Below are positions 8,434-16,876 of a stretch of DNA of 64,000 bases, piece by piece. The notes below the pieces were generated by a model that had not been told where the DNA came from, ran no database searches, and saw only the letters and a program-made list of their open reading frames with translations. Source of the DNA: Clostridium sp. UBA4548 (GTDB lineage Bacteria; Bacillota; Clostridia; Clostridiales; Clostridiaceae); assembly GCF_002387895.1 (NCBI RefSeq), contig NZ_DGLI01000021.1:102837-166836 (forward strand). Reading direction: 5' to 3'. Made by a program: the position numbers and the translations under genes. The first letter of the stretch is position 1. Every line of letters begins with the position of its first letter.

Positions 8434-9459
8434 ATGAAGATTATTTGTTCGATAGGACCTAATGTGAGAGAAAAAGAGGATATAGATAGATTAGTTGGAG
8501 CTGGATTAAATATGATGAGGTTCAACTTTTCTCATATAAATTATGATTTAGCAGAGGAACTTATAGATTATACTAAGAAAAGTTATCCTAATGTACCAAT
8601 AATTGCAGATCTACAAGGGAATAAAATTAGAATATCTAACCTGTTTAAGAAAGCAATTAAAGTGGAGGGTAATGAAGAAGTTCTGTTTTGTAGCGAAAGC
8701 TTCTATGCAAAAAATTGGCAAGGATTTGAAAATGAAACTTTAGTGCCTATAAAGCTTGAGGGTAATTTTTCTCTTCTTTATGGAGTTAAAAAAATACTAA
8801 TGAAGGATGCTACTATGGAGTTTCAGGTTAAGCATAGAATAGCAGAGGAAGAGCTAATAAAAACAGTGGTGATAAGAGGGGGAATTATAAGAGGAGAAAA
8901 AGGTATCAATGTGCCAGGTATAGACAGAAAAGGAATGAACCTTACCTCAAAGGATAAAAAAGATGTAAACTTCGCCCTTAAGAACAAGGTAGATATAATA
9001 TGTCTTTCTTATGTGATCTCTGAAAGAAATATACAGGAACTGAAATCCTATATTGGTAAATTAGTTAAAAAAAATACTGAATACAAGTTTCCTAAAGTAT
9101 GGGCAAAAGTTGAATGTAGAGAAGGGATAAGAAATTTTGAACATATATTAAAATCAGTAGATGGAATAATTCTAGGAAGAGGAGACTTATCTGCAGAGCT
9201 GGATTTAGTTGATATACCAAAAGTACAGCAGCAATTAATAAGTATAATGAAGAAAAGTAAAAAAGAATTTATTATTGGCACCTATGTGTTGGAGTCTATG
9301 AAATATTCTTTAGTACCTAGCATTGCAGAAGTAAATGATATATATAACTTCATACATAATAAAGTGACAGGAGTTATGCTTGCAGGTGAGGTGTCTGTAG
9401 GAAGGTATCCAATAGAAACTATTACTTTTTTAAAGGGGCTTATTCGTAAATACAAGTAG
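8434..9459 (+). CDS. Short pyruvate-kinase-like protein lacking the C-terminal domain
   Basis: Resembles the catalytic TIM barrel of pyruvate kinase but has only 341 residues, against roughly 470 or more for the enzyme, and ends right after the barrel. Visible counterparts of active-site motifs are CSIGPNVR near the start, MRFNFSH, DLQGNKIRI (for TKGPEIR), AKVECREG (with the lysine), GRGDLSAEL (for ARGDLG) and GTYVLESM (for ATQMLESM). The B domain is shortened and the allosteric C domain is absent. Function cannot be assigned with certainty: it may be a divergent phosphoenolpyruvate-related enzyme. It appears monocistronic, after the hbd terminator. No frameshift is seen, so it is not an evident pseudogene. 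Confidence 0.75.
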   Translation: MKIICSIGPNVREKEDIDRLVGAGLNMMRFNFSHINYDLAEELIDYTKKSYPNVPIIADLQGNKIRISNLFKKAIKVEGNEEVLFCSESFYAKNWQGFENETLVPIKLEGNFSLLYGVKKILMKDATMEFQVKHRIAEEELIKTVVIRGGIIRGEKGINVPGIDRKGMNLTSKDKKDVNFALKNKVDIICLSYVISERNIQELKSYIGKLVKKNTEYKFPKVWAKVECREGIRNFEHILKSVDGIILGRGDLSAELDLVDIPKVQQQLISIMKKSKKEFIIGTYVLESMKYSLVPSIAEVNDIYNFIHNKVTGVMLAGEVSVGRYPIETITFLKGLIRKYK

Positions 9460-9554
9460 TGTATAGCTTGAAAAACTAAAGGATGATAAGTGATGTACTA
9501 AAGGTTTAAAAAATTTGTAGTGTCATGAAGAATACGTAATTAATATAGGAAGAA

Positions 9555-9572
9555 GTGTTACATATTTAACAA
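9555..9572. promoter_or_regulatory. Possible distal Rex-like box upstream of adh
   Basis: GTGTTACATATTTAACAA has perfect TAACAA and GTTA cores, with one mismatch in the first hexamer against TTGTTA/TAACAA. It lies upstream of a hairpin and about 150 bases before the adh promoter, so it could be an auxiliary operator or chance. Confidence 0.5.
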
Positions 9573-9627
9573 ATAATTATACCATTAAAATTATATATAA
9601 TTCATTATGAGTGTTTCAAGTACATTT

Positions 9628-9671
9628 AATTAATAAAAACTTAGCAGTTAATTGTTAAGTTTTTATTAATT
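9628..9671. terminator. 16-bp perfect inverted repeat, bidirectional terminator candidate
   Basis: The arm at 9628-9643 and the arm at 9656-9671 are exact reverse complements around a 12-base loop. The second arm contains TTTTT and the first AAAAA, so the hairpin could stop transcription of the pyruvate-kinase-like gene in the + direction. Confidence 0.65.
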
Positions 9672-9683
9672 TGGTTTTAAATA

Positions 9684-9742
9684 CTGATTTCCTAAACTTG
9701 TTGTACTATAATTAGTTTATAAGATAGTTAATTATTTAACTA
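9684..9742 (+). promoter_or_regulatory. adh promoter with Rex operator at +6 to +24
   Basis: CTGATT (9684-9689), 17 bases, TATAAT (9707-9712). The 18-mer TAGTTAATTATTTAACTA at 9725-9742 follows directly and is a perfect palindrome apart from its 4-base centre. It fits TTGTTAANNNNTTAACAA at 12 of 14 defined positions. The position just after the start site suits a repressor. Confidence 0.75.
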
Positions 9743-9802
9743 TTTCTATTTTAATTTTAAGAAGCTTTAAATTCATAAGCTGATTACATAGGAGGGGTAT
9801 TT

Positions 9803-10969
9803 ATGAACAGATTTACATTGCCAAGAGATATTTATTTTGGAGAAAAATCCTTAGAAGTATTAAAAACTTTACAAGGTAAAAAAGCAATTATTGTTACTGG
9901 CGGAAGCTCAATGCAAAAGTTTGGTTTTTTAGATAAAGTTAAAAACTTATTAGAAGAAGCAAAAATGGAAGTTAGACTGTTCGAGGGAGTAGAACCAGAT
10001 CCATCTATAGAAACAGTTATGAAAGGTGCAGAAGTAATGAGAGACTTTGGTCCAGATTGGATCGTTTCAATTGGAGGGGGATCACCAATTGATGCAGCTA
10101 AAGCTATGTGGGTATTCTATGAGCACCCAGAAATTACTTTCGATGATATAAAGGACCCATTTACAATTCCTACACTAAGAAATAAGGCAAGATTCATTGC
10201 AATACCATCAACAAGTGGTACAGCAACAGAAGTGACTGCTTTTTCAGTAATTACAGATTATAAAAAGAAAATAAAATATCCATTAGCAGATTTCAACATT
10301 ACTCCAGATATAGCAATTTTAGATACCGAAATTGCTATGACAATGCCAAAACAATTAACAGCTCACACTGGTATGGATGCATTAACTCATGCTATTGAAG
10401 CTTATGTAGCAGGACTAAGATCGCCATTCTCAGATCCACTTGCAATGCAAGCTATTACAATGATAAAAGAAAATCTATTAAATTCTTATAATGGAGATGG
10501 AAAGGCTAGAGATAACATGCATATAGCTCAATGTTTAGCTGGTATGGCATTCTCTAATGCACTACTAGGAATAACTCATTCTATGGCTCACAAAACAGGA
10601 GCAGTATTCCATATTCCTCATGGATGTGCTAATGCTGTATTTTTACCTTATGTAATAGACTTCAACAAGAAGGCTTGCATGGATAGATATGCTACTATAG
10701 CAAGAAATTTAGGATTAAAGGGAAATACTGATGAAGAGTTAGTTGATGCGTTAACAGATACTATTAAAGATTTAAACAAGGCTATGGATATTCCTACAAC
10801 TTTAAAAGCTTATGGAATAACAGAAGAAGACTTCAATAGTAACTTAGATTATGTAGCTGAAAATGCTATTGGAGATGCTTGCACAGGCTCAAATCCAAGA
10901 TCAATAACAGTAGAGGAAATGAAGAAATTATTTATATGCATATATAATGGAACAAAAGTAAATTTCTAA
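9803..10969 (+). CDS. Iron-containing alcohol dehydrogenase (butanol dehydrogenase type)
   Basis: NAD(P)H-dependent group III alcohol dehydrogenase that reduces butyraldehyde or acetaldehyde to the alcohol. The dinucleotide motif GGGSPIDAAK is near residue 93. The metal site is recognisable in HTGMDALTHAIEAY near 192 and HSMAHKTGAVFHIPHG near 262. At 388 residues it closely resembles the clostridial NADPH-dependent butanol dehydrogenase family. AGGAGGGG lies before the ATG. It is a single-gene unit with its own promoter and a Rex-like operator, consistent with repression at low NADH. Physiological substrate and cofactor are inferred from family resemblance. Confidence 0.92.
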   Translation: MNRFTLPRDIYFGEKSLEVLKTLQGKKAIIVTGGSSMQKFGFLDKVKNLLEEAKMEVRLFEGVEPDPSIETVMKGAEVMRDFGPDWIVSIGGGSPIDAAKAMWVFYEHPEITFDDIKDPFTIPTLRNKARFIAIPSTSGTATEVTAFSVITDYKKKIKYPLADFNITPDIAILDTEIAMTMPKQLTAHTGMDALTHAIEAYVAGLRSPFSDPLAMQAITMIKENLLNSYNGDGKARDNMHIAQCLAGMAFSNALLGITHSMAHKTGAVFHIPHGCANAVFLPYVIDFNKKACMDRYATIARNLGLKGNTDEELVDALTDTIKDLNKAMDIPTTLKAYGITEEDFNSNLDYVAENAIGDACTGSNPRSITVEEMKKLFICIYNGTKVNF

Positions 10970-10979
10970 GGGAATTAAA

Positions 10980-11026
10980 AGCCCTCTATGGAGTTTTTCA
11001 TAGGGGGCTACAACTTGTAGCCTTTT
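10980..11026 (+). terminator. Two overlapping hairpins after adh
   Basis: Hairpin 1 pairs AGCCCTCTATG (10980-10990) with CATAGGGGGCT (10999-11009). Hairpin 2 pairs GGCTACA (11006-11012) with TGTAGCC (11016-11022), followed by TTTT. They share bases 11006-11009, so they exclude each other; only the second has a T-tail. Confidence 0.6.
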
Positions 11027-11265
11027 GAAAATGGTTTCAAAAAATATAGGGTTATATTATGATAATATATTTTATTCACAACCCAGAATCACAAGGGAGA
11101 CGAAGTAAAAACAATGTATAAGATAAGTCTTAACCTTTATTCCTTATATGGAAATTAAGAAAGTTTTATACAACAACATAATAGTATTAAGAAATAAAAA
11201 ATGACAGTAGATGACAGCATTATTCATGTTTTGAAAATATTCACACTTTCTACAGCATGTTCATA

Positions 11266-11294
11266 TTGACTAGTATTAAATAAAACTATAAAAT
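11266..11294 (+). promoter_or_regulatory. Promoter of the glycine riboswitch transcript
   Basis: TTGACT (11266-11271), 17 bases, TAAAAT (11289-11294). The predicted start, near 11301, is about 25 bases before the first aptamer. Confidence 0.65.
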
Positions 11295-11325
11295 AGATGT
11301 GTAATGTGAATATTGAGTGGATGAT

Positions 11326-11522
11326 GGTTATTGGAGATACTTCTATATTAGGGGGGTAACCGTAGAAGAAATGGATAAGCTATGCTATGACTTATTCAAA
11401 AGCTTTCAGGTAAGATACAATAATCAGACACAACCCTGGAGAGATCCAAAATTGGACATCGAAGAAGAAACTTAGGGAAGGATAAGAGCCCTAGGGAAAC
11501 TTTCAGGTAAAAGGACAGGATG
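11326..11522 (+). ncRNA. Tandem glycine riboswitch (two aptamers)
   Basis: Aptamer 1 (11326-11425) has P1 GGTTATTG/CAATAATC, the core ACCGTAGAAGAAA and CTTTCAGGTAA. Aptamer 2 (about 11434-11522) has CTGGAGAG, ATCGAAGAAGAAAC and CTTTCAGGTAAAAGGACAG. The linker CAGACACAACC resembles that of known tandem glycine switches such as the one before B. subtilis gcvT. The arrangement is complete. However, no glycine cleavage, transport or other glycine gene follows: the next gene is nfnA, 374 bases downstream. It may control nfnAB by readthrough or be a remnant of a lost operon. Confidence 0.88.
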
Positions 11523-11569
11523 TAAATAGCATTGTTTTTTAATGTGGTTTTACATATTGTCTATTTTTT
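11514..11569 (+). terminator. Riboswitch expression-platform terminator
   Basis: GACA (11514-11517) plus ATGTAAA (11520-11526) pair with TTTACAT (11549-11555) plus TGTC (11558-11561), followed by TTTTTT at 11564-11569. The 5' arm uses the GGACAG strand needed for aptamer-2 P1. Glycine binding should therefore oppose the terminator, giving an ON switch. A weaker hairpin ACTCTT/AAGAGT with TTT lies at 11625-11644. Confidence 0.75.
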
Positions 11570-11700
11570 ATGTAATTTTTCAAATGTAAACCTTAACGGT
11601 ATTTTGAAAGTATAAATATCTCACACTCTTTAACTAAGAGTTTTGGGATGAAAACTAAACTTTAGTAGAACTTGAAAATCCTTCTAAAGTTGTGAAAACA

Positions 11701-11735
11701 ATGAACTTGTTCAATGTTTAACATTGATGTATTAT
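11701..11735 (+). promoter_or_regulatory. Possible nfnAB promoter with nested palindromes and Rex-like site
   Basis: TTGTTC (11707-11712), 17 bases, TATTAT (11730-11735) form a possible promoter. It overlaps ATGAACTTGTTCAA (11701-11714), a perfect 8-bp-arm palindrome at 11711-11727, and a Rex-like 18-mer at 11707-11724 (TTGTTCAATGTTTAACAT, two mismatches). Which protein binds is unknown. Confidence 0.5.
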
Positions 11736-11895
11736 ATAACTGTTTATAGAGTTATACTAATAGAAGAAAATGGGGCATATTGACAGGTTAATTAGTTGGA
11801 AACCTAGTAAAATTTGTTAAAGATTCATAATTTGTAGACAAATAAATTTAAATATTTTTAATATTAAACAAATGTTTAGATGTGGAGGATGTATT

Positions 11896-12762
11896 ATGTA
11901 TAAAATTGTTGAGAAAAGACTTTTAACTCCTTCAATTTTCATGATGAAAGTTGAAGCTCCAAGAGTAGCTAAATCTGCAAAACCAGGTCAGTTCATCATT
12001 ATTAGAATGGATGAAAAGGGTGAAAGAGTACCTTTAACTGTTTGCGATACGGATCCAGCAAAAGGAACAGTTACAATTGTAGTTCAAACTATGGGATGTA
12101 CTACAAAGGATATGGCTAATTATGAAGTAGGACAAAGTTTTTATGATTTTGTTGGACCATTAGGAATGCCATCAGAGCTTCTTCATGAGGATATGGAAGA
12201 ATTAAAAAATAAAAACATAATATTTATTGCTGGGGGAGTTGGTACAGCACCAGTATATCCTCAAGTTAAATGGTTACATGAGCAAGGAATAAAAGCTGAT
12301 GTTATCATGGGATATAAAACTAAGGATATGGTAATCTTAGAAGAAGAAATGACTGCAGTTGCAGGCAATGCTTATGTAACTACTGATGATGGTTCTCATG
12401 GCTTTAAAGGATTAGTTACTGAAAAGTTAAAGGACTTAGTAAATAACCAAGGTAAAAAATATGACTTAGTTATTGCTATAGGACCAATGATAATGATGAA
12501 ATTCGTATGTAAATTAACTGAAGAGTTAGGAATTAAAACTATAGTAAGCTTAAACCCAATTATGGTTGATGGAACTGGAATGTGTGGTGCCTGCAGAATT
12601 ACTGTAGGAGATGAAACTAAGTTTGCTTGTGTTGATGGTCCAGAGTTTGATGGACATAAAGTTAACTTTGATGAAGCTCTTAAGAGATTATCAATGTATA
12701 AAGATGAAGAGATAAACAAAGATACTATGAAACCTGGTTGTGGAAGAGGAGGAAATGCATAA
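11896..12762 (+). CDS. nfnA: NfnA: NADH-dependent ferredoxin:NADP+ oxidoreductase alpha subunit
   Basis: Small subunit of the bifurcating transhydrogenase that uses reduced ferredoxin and NADH to make two NADPH. It has an FAD-binding ferredoxin-reductase domain (PGQFIIIRMDEKGERVPLTV near 32-51), an NAD-binding domain (IFIAGGVGTAPVYPQ) and a C-terminal 2Fe-2S site with MCGACR and FACVDGPEFDGH. The frame extends to ATG 11872, but ATG 11896 lies seven bases after GGAGG and gives the standard MYKIVEKR start (288 residues). Its stop overlaps the nfnB start by one base (TAATG). Supplying NADPH suits the reductive fermentative genes nearby. Confidence 0.93.
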   Translation: MYKIVEKRLLTPSIFMMKVEAPRVAKSAKPGQFIIIRMDEKGERVPLTVCDTDPAKGTVTIVVQTMGCTTKDMANYEVGQSFYDFVGPLGMPSELLHEDMEELKNKNIIFIAGGVGTAPVYPQVKWLHEQGIKADVIMGYKTKDMVILEEEMTAVAGNAYVTTDDGSHGFKGLVTEKLKDLVNNQGKKYDLVIAIGPMIMMKFVCKLTEELGIKTIVSLNPIMVDGTGMCGACRITVGDETKFACVDGPEFDGHKVNFDEALKRLSMYKDEEINKDTMKPGCGRGGNA

Positions 12763-14147
12763 TGGATAGAATGAAGAGAACTCCAATTGCAGAGCAAGAT
12801 CCAAAAGTAAGAGCTAAAAACTTCGAAGAAGTTTGTTTAGGATATACAGAAGAAGAAGCAGTTCAAGAAGCTACAAGATGCTTAAACTGTAAGAATAAGC
12901 CATGTGTTGGTAAATGTCCAGTATCAATAGATGTACCAGAGTTTATACAACATGTTAAAAATAAAGACTTTGCAGAAGCTGCAAAAGCGTTAGATAAGTA
13001 CACAGCACTTCCAGCAGTTTGTGGAAGAGTATGTCCACAAGAATTACAATGTGAGAGCAAGTGTGTTCTTGGAATAAAAGGAGAGCCAGTAGCTATTGGT
13101 AAACTTGAAAGATTTGTTGCTGACTGGTCAAGAGAAAACAATGTAGACTTAACTAAAGAAGTTGAGAAGAAGAATAAAAGAGTAGCTGTAATAGGTTCAG
13201 GCCCAGCAGGAATAACTTGTGCTGGAGACCTTGCTAAAATGGGTTATGATGTAACTGTATTTGAAGCATTACATGAGCCAGGTGGAGTTTTAGTTTATGG
13301 AATTCCAGAATTTAGATTACCAAAAGATACAGTAGTTAAACATGAAATAAACAACCTAAGAAAATTAGGTGTAAAAATTGAAACTAACGTAATTGTTGGT
13401 AGAACAGTTACCATCGATGAGTTAATTAATGATGAGAAATTTGATGCAGTATTTATAGGTTCAGGAGCAGGTCTTCCAAAGTTTATGGGAATACCAGGAG
13501 AAAACTTAAATGGAGTATTCTCAGCTAATGAATTCTTAACTAGAAACAACTTAATGAAAGCATTTAAAGAAGAGTATTCAACTCCAATTAAATCAGGTAA
13601 GGTTGTTGCAGTAGTTGGTGGCGGAAACGTTGCTATGGACGCTGCAAGAACAGCATTAAGACTTGGTTCTGAAACTCATATTGTTTACAGAAGAAGTGAA
13701 GCAGAACTTCCAGCAAGAGTTGAAGAAGTTCATCACGCTAAAGAAGAAGGCGTTATCTTAGACCTTCTTGTAAATCCTGTAGAAATACTTGGAGATGAAA
13801 AAGGCTGGGTTAAAGGCATGAAGTGTGTAAGAATGGAACTTGGTGAACCAGATGCATCTGGAAGAAGAAGACCACAAGTGGTTCCAAATTCTGAATTTAC
13901 ATTAGAGTGTGACACAGTAATCATGTCTCTAGGAACATCACCAAACCCATTAATTCCTGCAACAACTCCAGAACTTGAAATCAATAAATGGAAATGTATA
14001 GTTGCTGAAGAAGAAACAGGATTAACTTCAAAATCTAAAGTATATGCTGGTGGAGACGCTGTAACAGGCGCTGCAACAGTTATCCTTGCTATGGAAGCTG
14101 GTAAGAAGGCTGCTAAAGCAATAGATACTCAACTTTCAGCAGAGTAA
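12762..14147 (+). CDS. nfnB: NfnB: NADPH-forming bifurcating subunit (GltD-like)
   Basis: Large subunit of NfnAB, related to the glutamate synthase small subunit. Cysteine-rich N-terminus for two 4Fe-4S clusters: CLNCKNKPCVGKCPV and CGRVCPQELQCESKC. FAD-binding GSGPAGITCAGDLAKMGYDV follows near residue 143, and an NADP-binding GGGNVAMDAARTALRLG is near 279. Length is 461 residues. The start is at 12762, with GGAGG nine bases upstream and a one-base overlap with nfnA. The stand-alone GltD homolog of glutamate synthase is the alternative, but pairing with NfnA and the absence of gltB make Nfn nearly certain. Confidence 0.93.
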   Translation: MDRMKRTPIAEQDPKVRAKNFEEVCLGYTEEEAVQEATRCLNCKNKPCVGKCPVSIDVPEFIQHVKNKDFAEAAKALDKYTALPAVCGRVCPQELQCESKCVLGIKGEPVAIGKLERFVADWSRENNVDLTKEVEKKNKRVAVIGSGPAGITCAGDLAKMGYDVTVFEALHEPGGVLVYGIPEFRLPKDTVVKHEINNLRKLGVKIETNVIVGRTVTIDELINDEKFDAVFIGSGAGLPKFMGIPGENLNGVFSANEFLTRNNLMKAFKEEYSTPIKSGKVVAVVGGGNVAMDAARTALRLGSETHIVYRRSEAELPARVEEVHHAKEEGVILDLLVNPVEILGDEKGWVKGMKCVRMELGEPDASGRRRPQVVPNSEFTLECDTVIMSLGTSPNPLIPATTPELEINKWKCIVAEEETGLTSKSKVYAGGDAVTGAATVILAMEAGKKAAKAIDTQLSAE

Positions 14148-14163
14148 TGTAAATTTAAAATTT

Positions 14164-14188
14164 AAGGTCGCCTTTGGGCGACCTTTTT
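14164..14188 (+). terminator. Intrinsic terminator of nfnAB
   Basis: AAGGTCGCC (14164-14172), TTTG loop, GGCGACCTT (14177-14185), then TTT. A compact GC-rich stem. Confidence 0.9.
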
Positions 14189-14545
14189 ATTTTAAATATA
14201 TTTTCATTTTGAATATAAGTTGAAGAAGGATTTTTCAATCTATAAAACAAACTTAAAGAAGAGTACAATAGGTAAGATTCAAATCAGTATAGCAGTTGCT
14301 AATGAGTAGGTTAATATATTAGATAAATAGTAACTTTAATGGAATAATTTATATCAGTGATGTTGAGAATATTCATAGCATTACTTTTGATAGTTTAGCA
14401 ACAATTCGGAAGCTTAAAGTATGTAATGTTCTTTAAAGGGTTGTTCACCAGCTTTGTAACTCTTTGGCCTAGATAAGTTGTGTTGATGTAACAAAGGCAG
14501 TTTGTTCACAAAAATACTTTTGTTTAGTCAAAAGCAGTTCCACAA

Positions 14546-14561
14546 AATGAACTTGTTCATT
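14546..14561. promoter_or_regulatory. Palindrome AATGAAC-TT-GTTCATT before ogg
   Basis: Perfect 7-bp arms around TT; a TATAAA box follows at 14566-14571. The same core, ATGAACTTGTTC, occurs before nfnA (11701) and pgi (25350). The rest of the gap 14189-14545 contains no gene or RNA I can recognise. Confidence 0.55.
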
Positions 14562-14652
14562 GTCTTATAAAAATTAAGTTTACTTAATCCATTTTGGAGA
14601 TTATCATAGAAGTAATAATTAGAAATATTTGTATATGGAATGGAGTGATACC

Positions 14653-15534
14653 ATGGACTTTAAAGAATTAATAGAGGAAGAAGGTAAAGTTATACTGAAA
14701 GGAGTAACAAGTTTTGAACTTCCTCATATATTTGATTGTGGTCAATGTTTTAGATGGCATAGACAAAGCAATGATAACTATATAGGGGTAGCCTTTGGCA
14801 AGGTTATAGAAGTAGAGAAACGTGATAAGGATGTTATATTGTACAACACCAATTTAGAAGATTTTAATAGTATATGGTGTGATTACTTTGATTTAAGAAG
14901 AAATTATAGTGATATAAAAGAAGAATTAGGCAAGGATCCACTTCTTAAAAAAGCTGTAGATTTTGGTTATGGAATAAGACTTCTTCAGCAGGAACCTTTT
15001 GAAATCTTAATATCCTTTATAACTTCAGCTAATAATAGGATACCTATGATAAAAAGAGCTATAGAAAATATAAGCAAAACCTATGGAAGTCAATTAGAGT
15101 ACAATGGGAAAATTTATTACACTTTTCCTACACCAAAAGCACTGGAAAAGGCTACTATGGAAGATATAGAAGCATTAGGAGTAGGGTTTAGAGCTAAGTA
15201 TATAGTAGATGGAATTAAAAGTGTAGTAGAAGGTACAAAGAGTTTAGAACATATTAAAAGTCTTAATGATGATGACTGCCATGAGGGCTTGAAAGACTTT
15301 AACGGAGTTGGTCCAAAAGTTTCTGACTGTATAATGTTATTTTCTATGCAAAAGTATTCAGCTTTCCCTGTAGATGTGTGGGTAAAAAGAGCTATGCAAT
15401 TTTTTTATTTAGCTCCTGATGTATCCCTACCTAAAATAAGAACCTTCGGAAGAGAAAAATTTGGTGAGCTTTCTGGCTTTGCACAGCAATACTTATTTTA
15501 CTATGCAAGGGAAAACAATATTAAAATAGACTAA
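14653..15534 (+). CDS. ogg: 8-oxoguanine DNA glycosylase / AP lyase
   Basis: Base-excision repair enzyme that removes 8-oxoguanine. The N-terminal Ogg domain contains FDCGQCFRW. The helix-hairpin-helix GPD motif is complete: LKDFNGVGPKVSDC with catalytic Lys222, and FPVDVWVKRAM with Asp241. Length is 293 residues from ATG 14653, which has TGGAGTG about six bases upstream; ATGs at 14629 and 14635 lack a ribosome site. It is a typical clostridial Ogg1-like protein. A palindrome shared with two other promoters lies 92 bases upstream. Confidence 0.92.
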   Translation: MDFKELIEEEGKVILKGVTSFELPHIFDCGQCFRWHRQSNDNYIGVAFGKVIEVEKRDKDVILYNTNLEDFNSIWCDYFDLRRNYSDIKEELGKDPLLKKAVDFGYGIRLLQQEPFEILISFITSANNRIPMIKRAIENISKTYGSQLEYNGKIYYTFPTPKALEKATMEDIEALGVGFRAKYIVDGIKSVVEGTKSLEHIKSLNDDDCHEGLKDFNGVGPKVSDCIMLFSMQKYSAFPVDVWVKRAMQFFYLAPDVSLPKIRTFGREKFGELSGFAQQYLFYYARENNIKID

Positions 15535-15583
15535 AGTTTTTTATGCTTATATTAAATTTTATAAGTTTAATAGGAGAATATCT

Positions 15584-16309
15584 ATGGAAAAAAGTAAAAA
15601 CTGGCTACGGTTAACAAAGGATAAAATAAAAGAAAATAGGTTAAAAATTTTTTTAATACTTATTTCAATTCCCTTAATTATAGGAGCTTATCAATTGTTT
15701 TTTAGACATTCAACTATGTTTAGGAATCCAGAAGAATTTAAGCAGTGGATATTATCTTATGGATCTTTTAGCATAATAATGTTTGTGTTAATCCAAATCC
15801 TTCAAGTTGTAATATTTTTTATACCAGGTGAAGTAACTCAGGTGGCAGGAGGATACATATTTGGTGCCCTTTGGGGTAGTATATTATCTAGTGCCGGGAT
15901 TTTGATGGGGAGTACCCTAGGATATTTATTTGCAAAATACTTTATAAAAAAATATGTAATAAGGATGATTGAGAAAAGAAATCTAAAAAGATTTAAAAAG
16001 GTACTTGATGCAGGAAGCAATAAAATTGTAATTCTCATAATCTACTTAATACCTGGAATACCTAAAGATGTACTGGTGTATGTAGCTGGGGTGTCAAATG
16101 TAACCCTAGTAGACTTTATACTTTACTCTTCAATAGGAAGATTTCCGTGGATACTTGCATCAGCATTTTTTGGTGAAGGAATACATATGGAAAACTACTC
16201 CTCCATGATAATGATTGCTATAGTAGCTATAGCCTTATTTATTCTTGGATTTTGGAAAGGACATAGTATTATTGACTTTTTTCATAGAATGCATAAAGAG
16301 AAAAAGTGA
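15584..16309 (+). CDS. TVP38/TMEM64 (DedA-like) membrane protein
   Basis: Integral membrane protein of the SNARE-associated/TVP38 family. A hydrophobic helix at about 19-40 is followed by the conserved reentrant segment FFIPGEVTQVAGGYIFG near 78-94, a GSTLGYLFAKY helix, the IYLIPGIPKDVLVYVAG motif near 149-165 and SSIGRFPWILAS. A lysine-rich C-terminus is cytosolic. Members are thought to act in lipid scrambling or membrane homeostasis; the exact role here is unknown. A ribosome site AGGAG precedes the ATG. The gene lies 49 bases after ogg and may be cotranscribed with it. Confidence 0.85.
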   Translation: MEKSKNWLRLTKDKIKENRLKIFLILISIPLIIGAYQLFFRHSTMFRNPEEFKQWILSYGSFSIIMFVLIQILQVVIFFIPGEVTQVAGGYIFGALWGSILSSAGILMGSTLGYLFAKYFIKKYVIRMIEKRNLKRFKKVLDAGSNKIVILIIYLIPGIPKDVLVYVAGVSNVTLVDFILYSSIGRFPWILASAFFGEGIHMENYSSMIMIAIVAIALFILGFWKGHSIIDFFHRMHKEKK

Positions 16310-16388
16310 TAATATAAGAAAAATAGAGATAATTTGAAATAAATCGGAATAATGGCCAAATTTGGGCTAAAGTATAATGTGATTGCAC

Positions 16389-16417
16389 TTGATAATAATG
16401 GAAGTTTTCTTTATTAT
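16389..16417 (+). promoter_or_regulatory. groESL promoter
   Basis: TTGATA (16389-16394), 17 bases, TATTAT (16412-16417). The predicted start, near 16424, lies immediately before the CIRCE element. Confidence 0.65.
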
Positions 16418-16428
16418 AAATATTGTAA

Positions 16429-16455
16429 TTAGCACTCGATAGTGATGAGTGCTAA
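16429..16455. promoter_or_regulatory. CIRCE operator for HrcA
   Basis: TTAGCACTC-N9-GAGTGCTAA is present without a mismatch. It is the classic HrcA repressor site controlling chaperone operons. Confidence 0.98.
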
Positions 16456-16507
16456 CAAAGAGTATATTATAAAATTTATATAATTATAAACTTAAGGAGG
16501 TTTTTTT

Positions 16508-16792
16508 ATGAACATCAGACCACTTGGAGACAGAGTTGTTATTAAAAGATTAGAAGCAGAGGAAATGACTAAAAGTGGAATAGTTCTACCAGGCGCATCA
16601 AAGGAAAAACCACAAGAGGCAGAAGTAGTAGCGGTAGGTCCAGGAGGCTATGTTGATGGCAAGGACATTAAAATGGAGTTAAAGGTAGGCGACAAGGTAC
16701 TATTCTCTAAGTACTCTGGAAGTGAAATTAAATTTGAAGGTAAAGAATACATTATTTTAAGACAAGACGATATATTAGCAGTAATTGAGTAA
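16508..16792 (+). CDS. groES: Co-chaperonin GroES
   Basis: Ten-kilodalton lid of the GroEL chamber. The sequence is full length at 94 residues and starts MNIRPLGDRVVIKRLEAEE. The mobile loop TKSGIVLPGASKEKP is near 21-35, and GDKVLFSKYSG is near 61. AAGGAGG lies upstream. It is the first gene of a heat-shock operon with groEL 84 bases downstream, under a perfect CIRCE element. Confidence 0.98.
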   Translation: MNIRPLGDRVVIKRLEAEEMTKSGIVLPGASKEKPQEAEVVAVGPGGYVDGKDIKMELKVGDKVLFSKYSGSEIKFEGKEYIILRQDDILAVIE

Positions 16793-16876
16793 TAAAAGGC
16801 TACTGCACAGTAAAATTACTGAAAATGAGAAATTAAAGTTATTAGAATAATAAGAAGGAAGTAGGAGGTTTTTAAT

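Noticed and set aside
11701..11714. LexA (SOS) box before nfnA, ogg and pgi
   Set aside because: The Gram-positive LexA box has GAAC and GTTC four bases apart. Here they are two bases apart, so the site belongs to something else.
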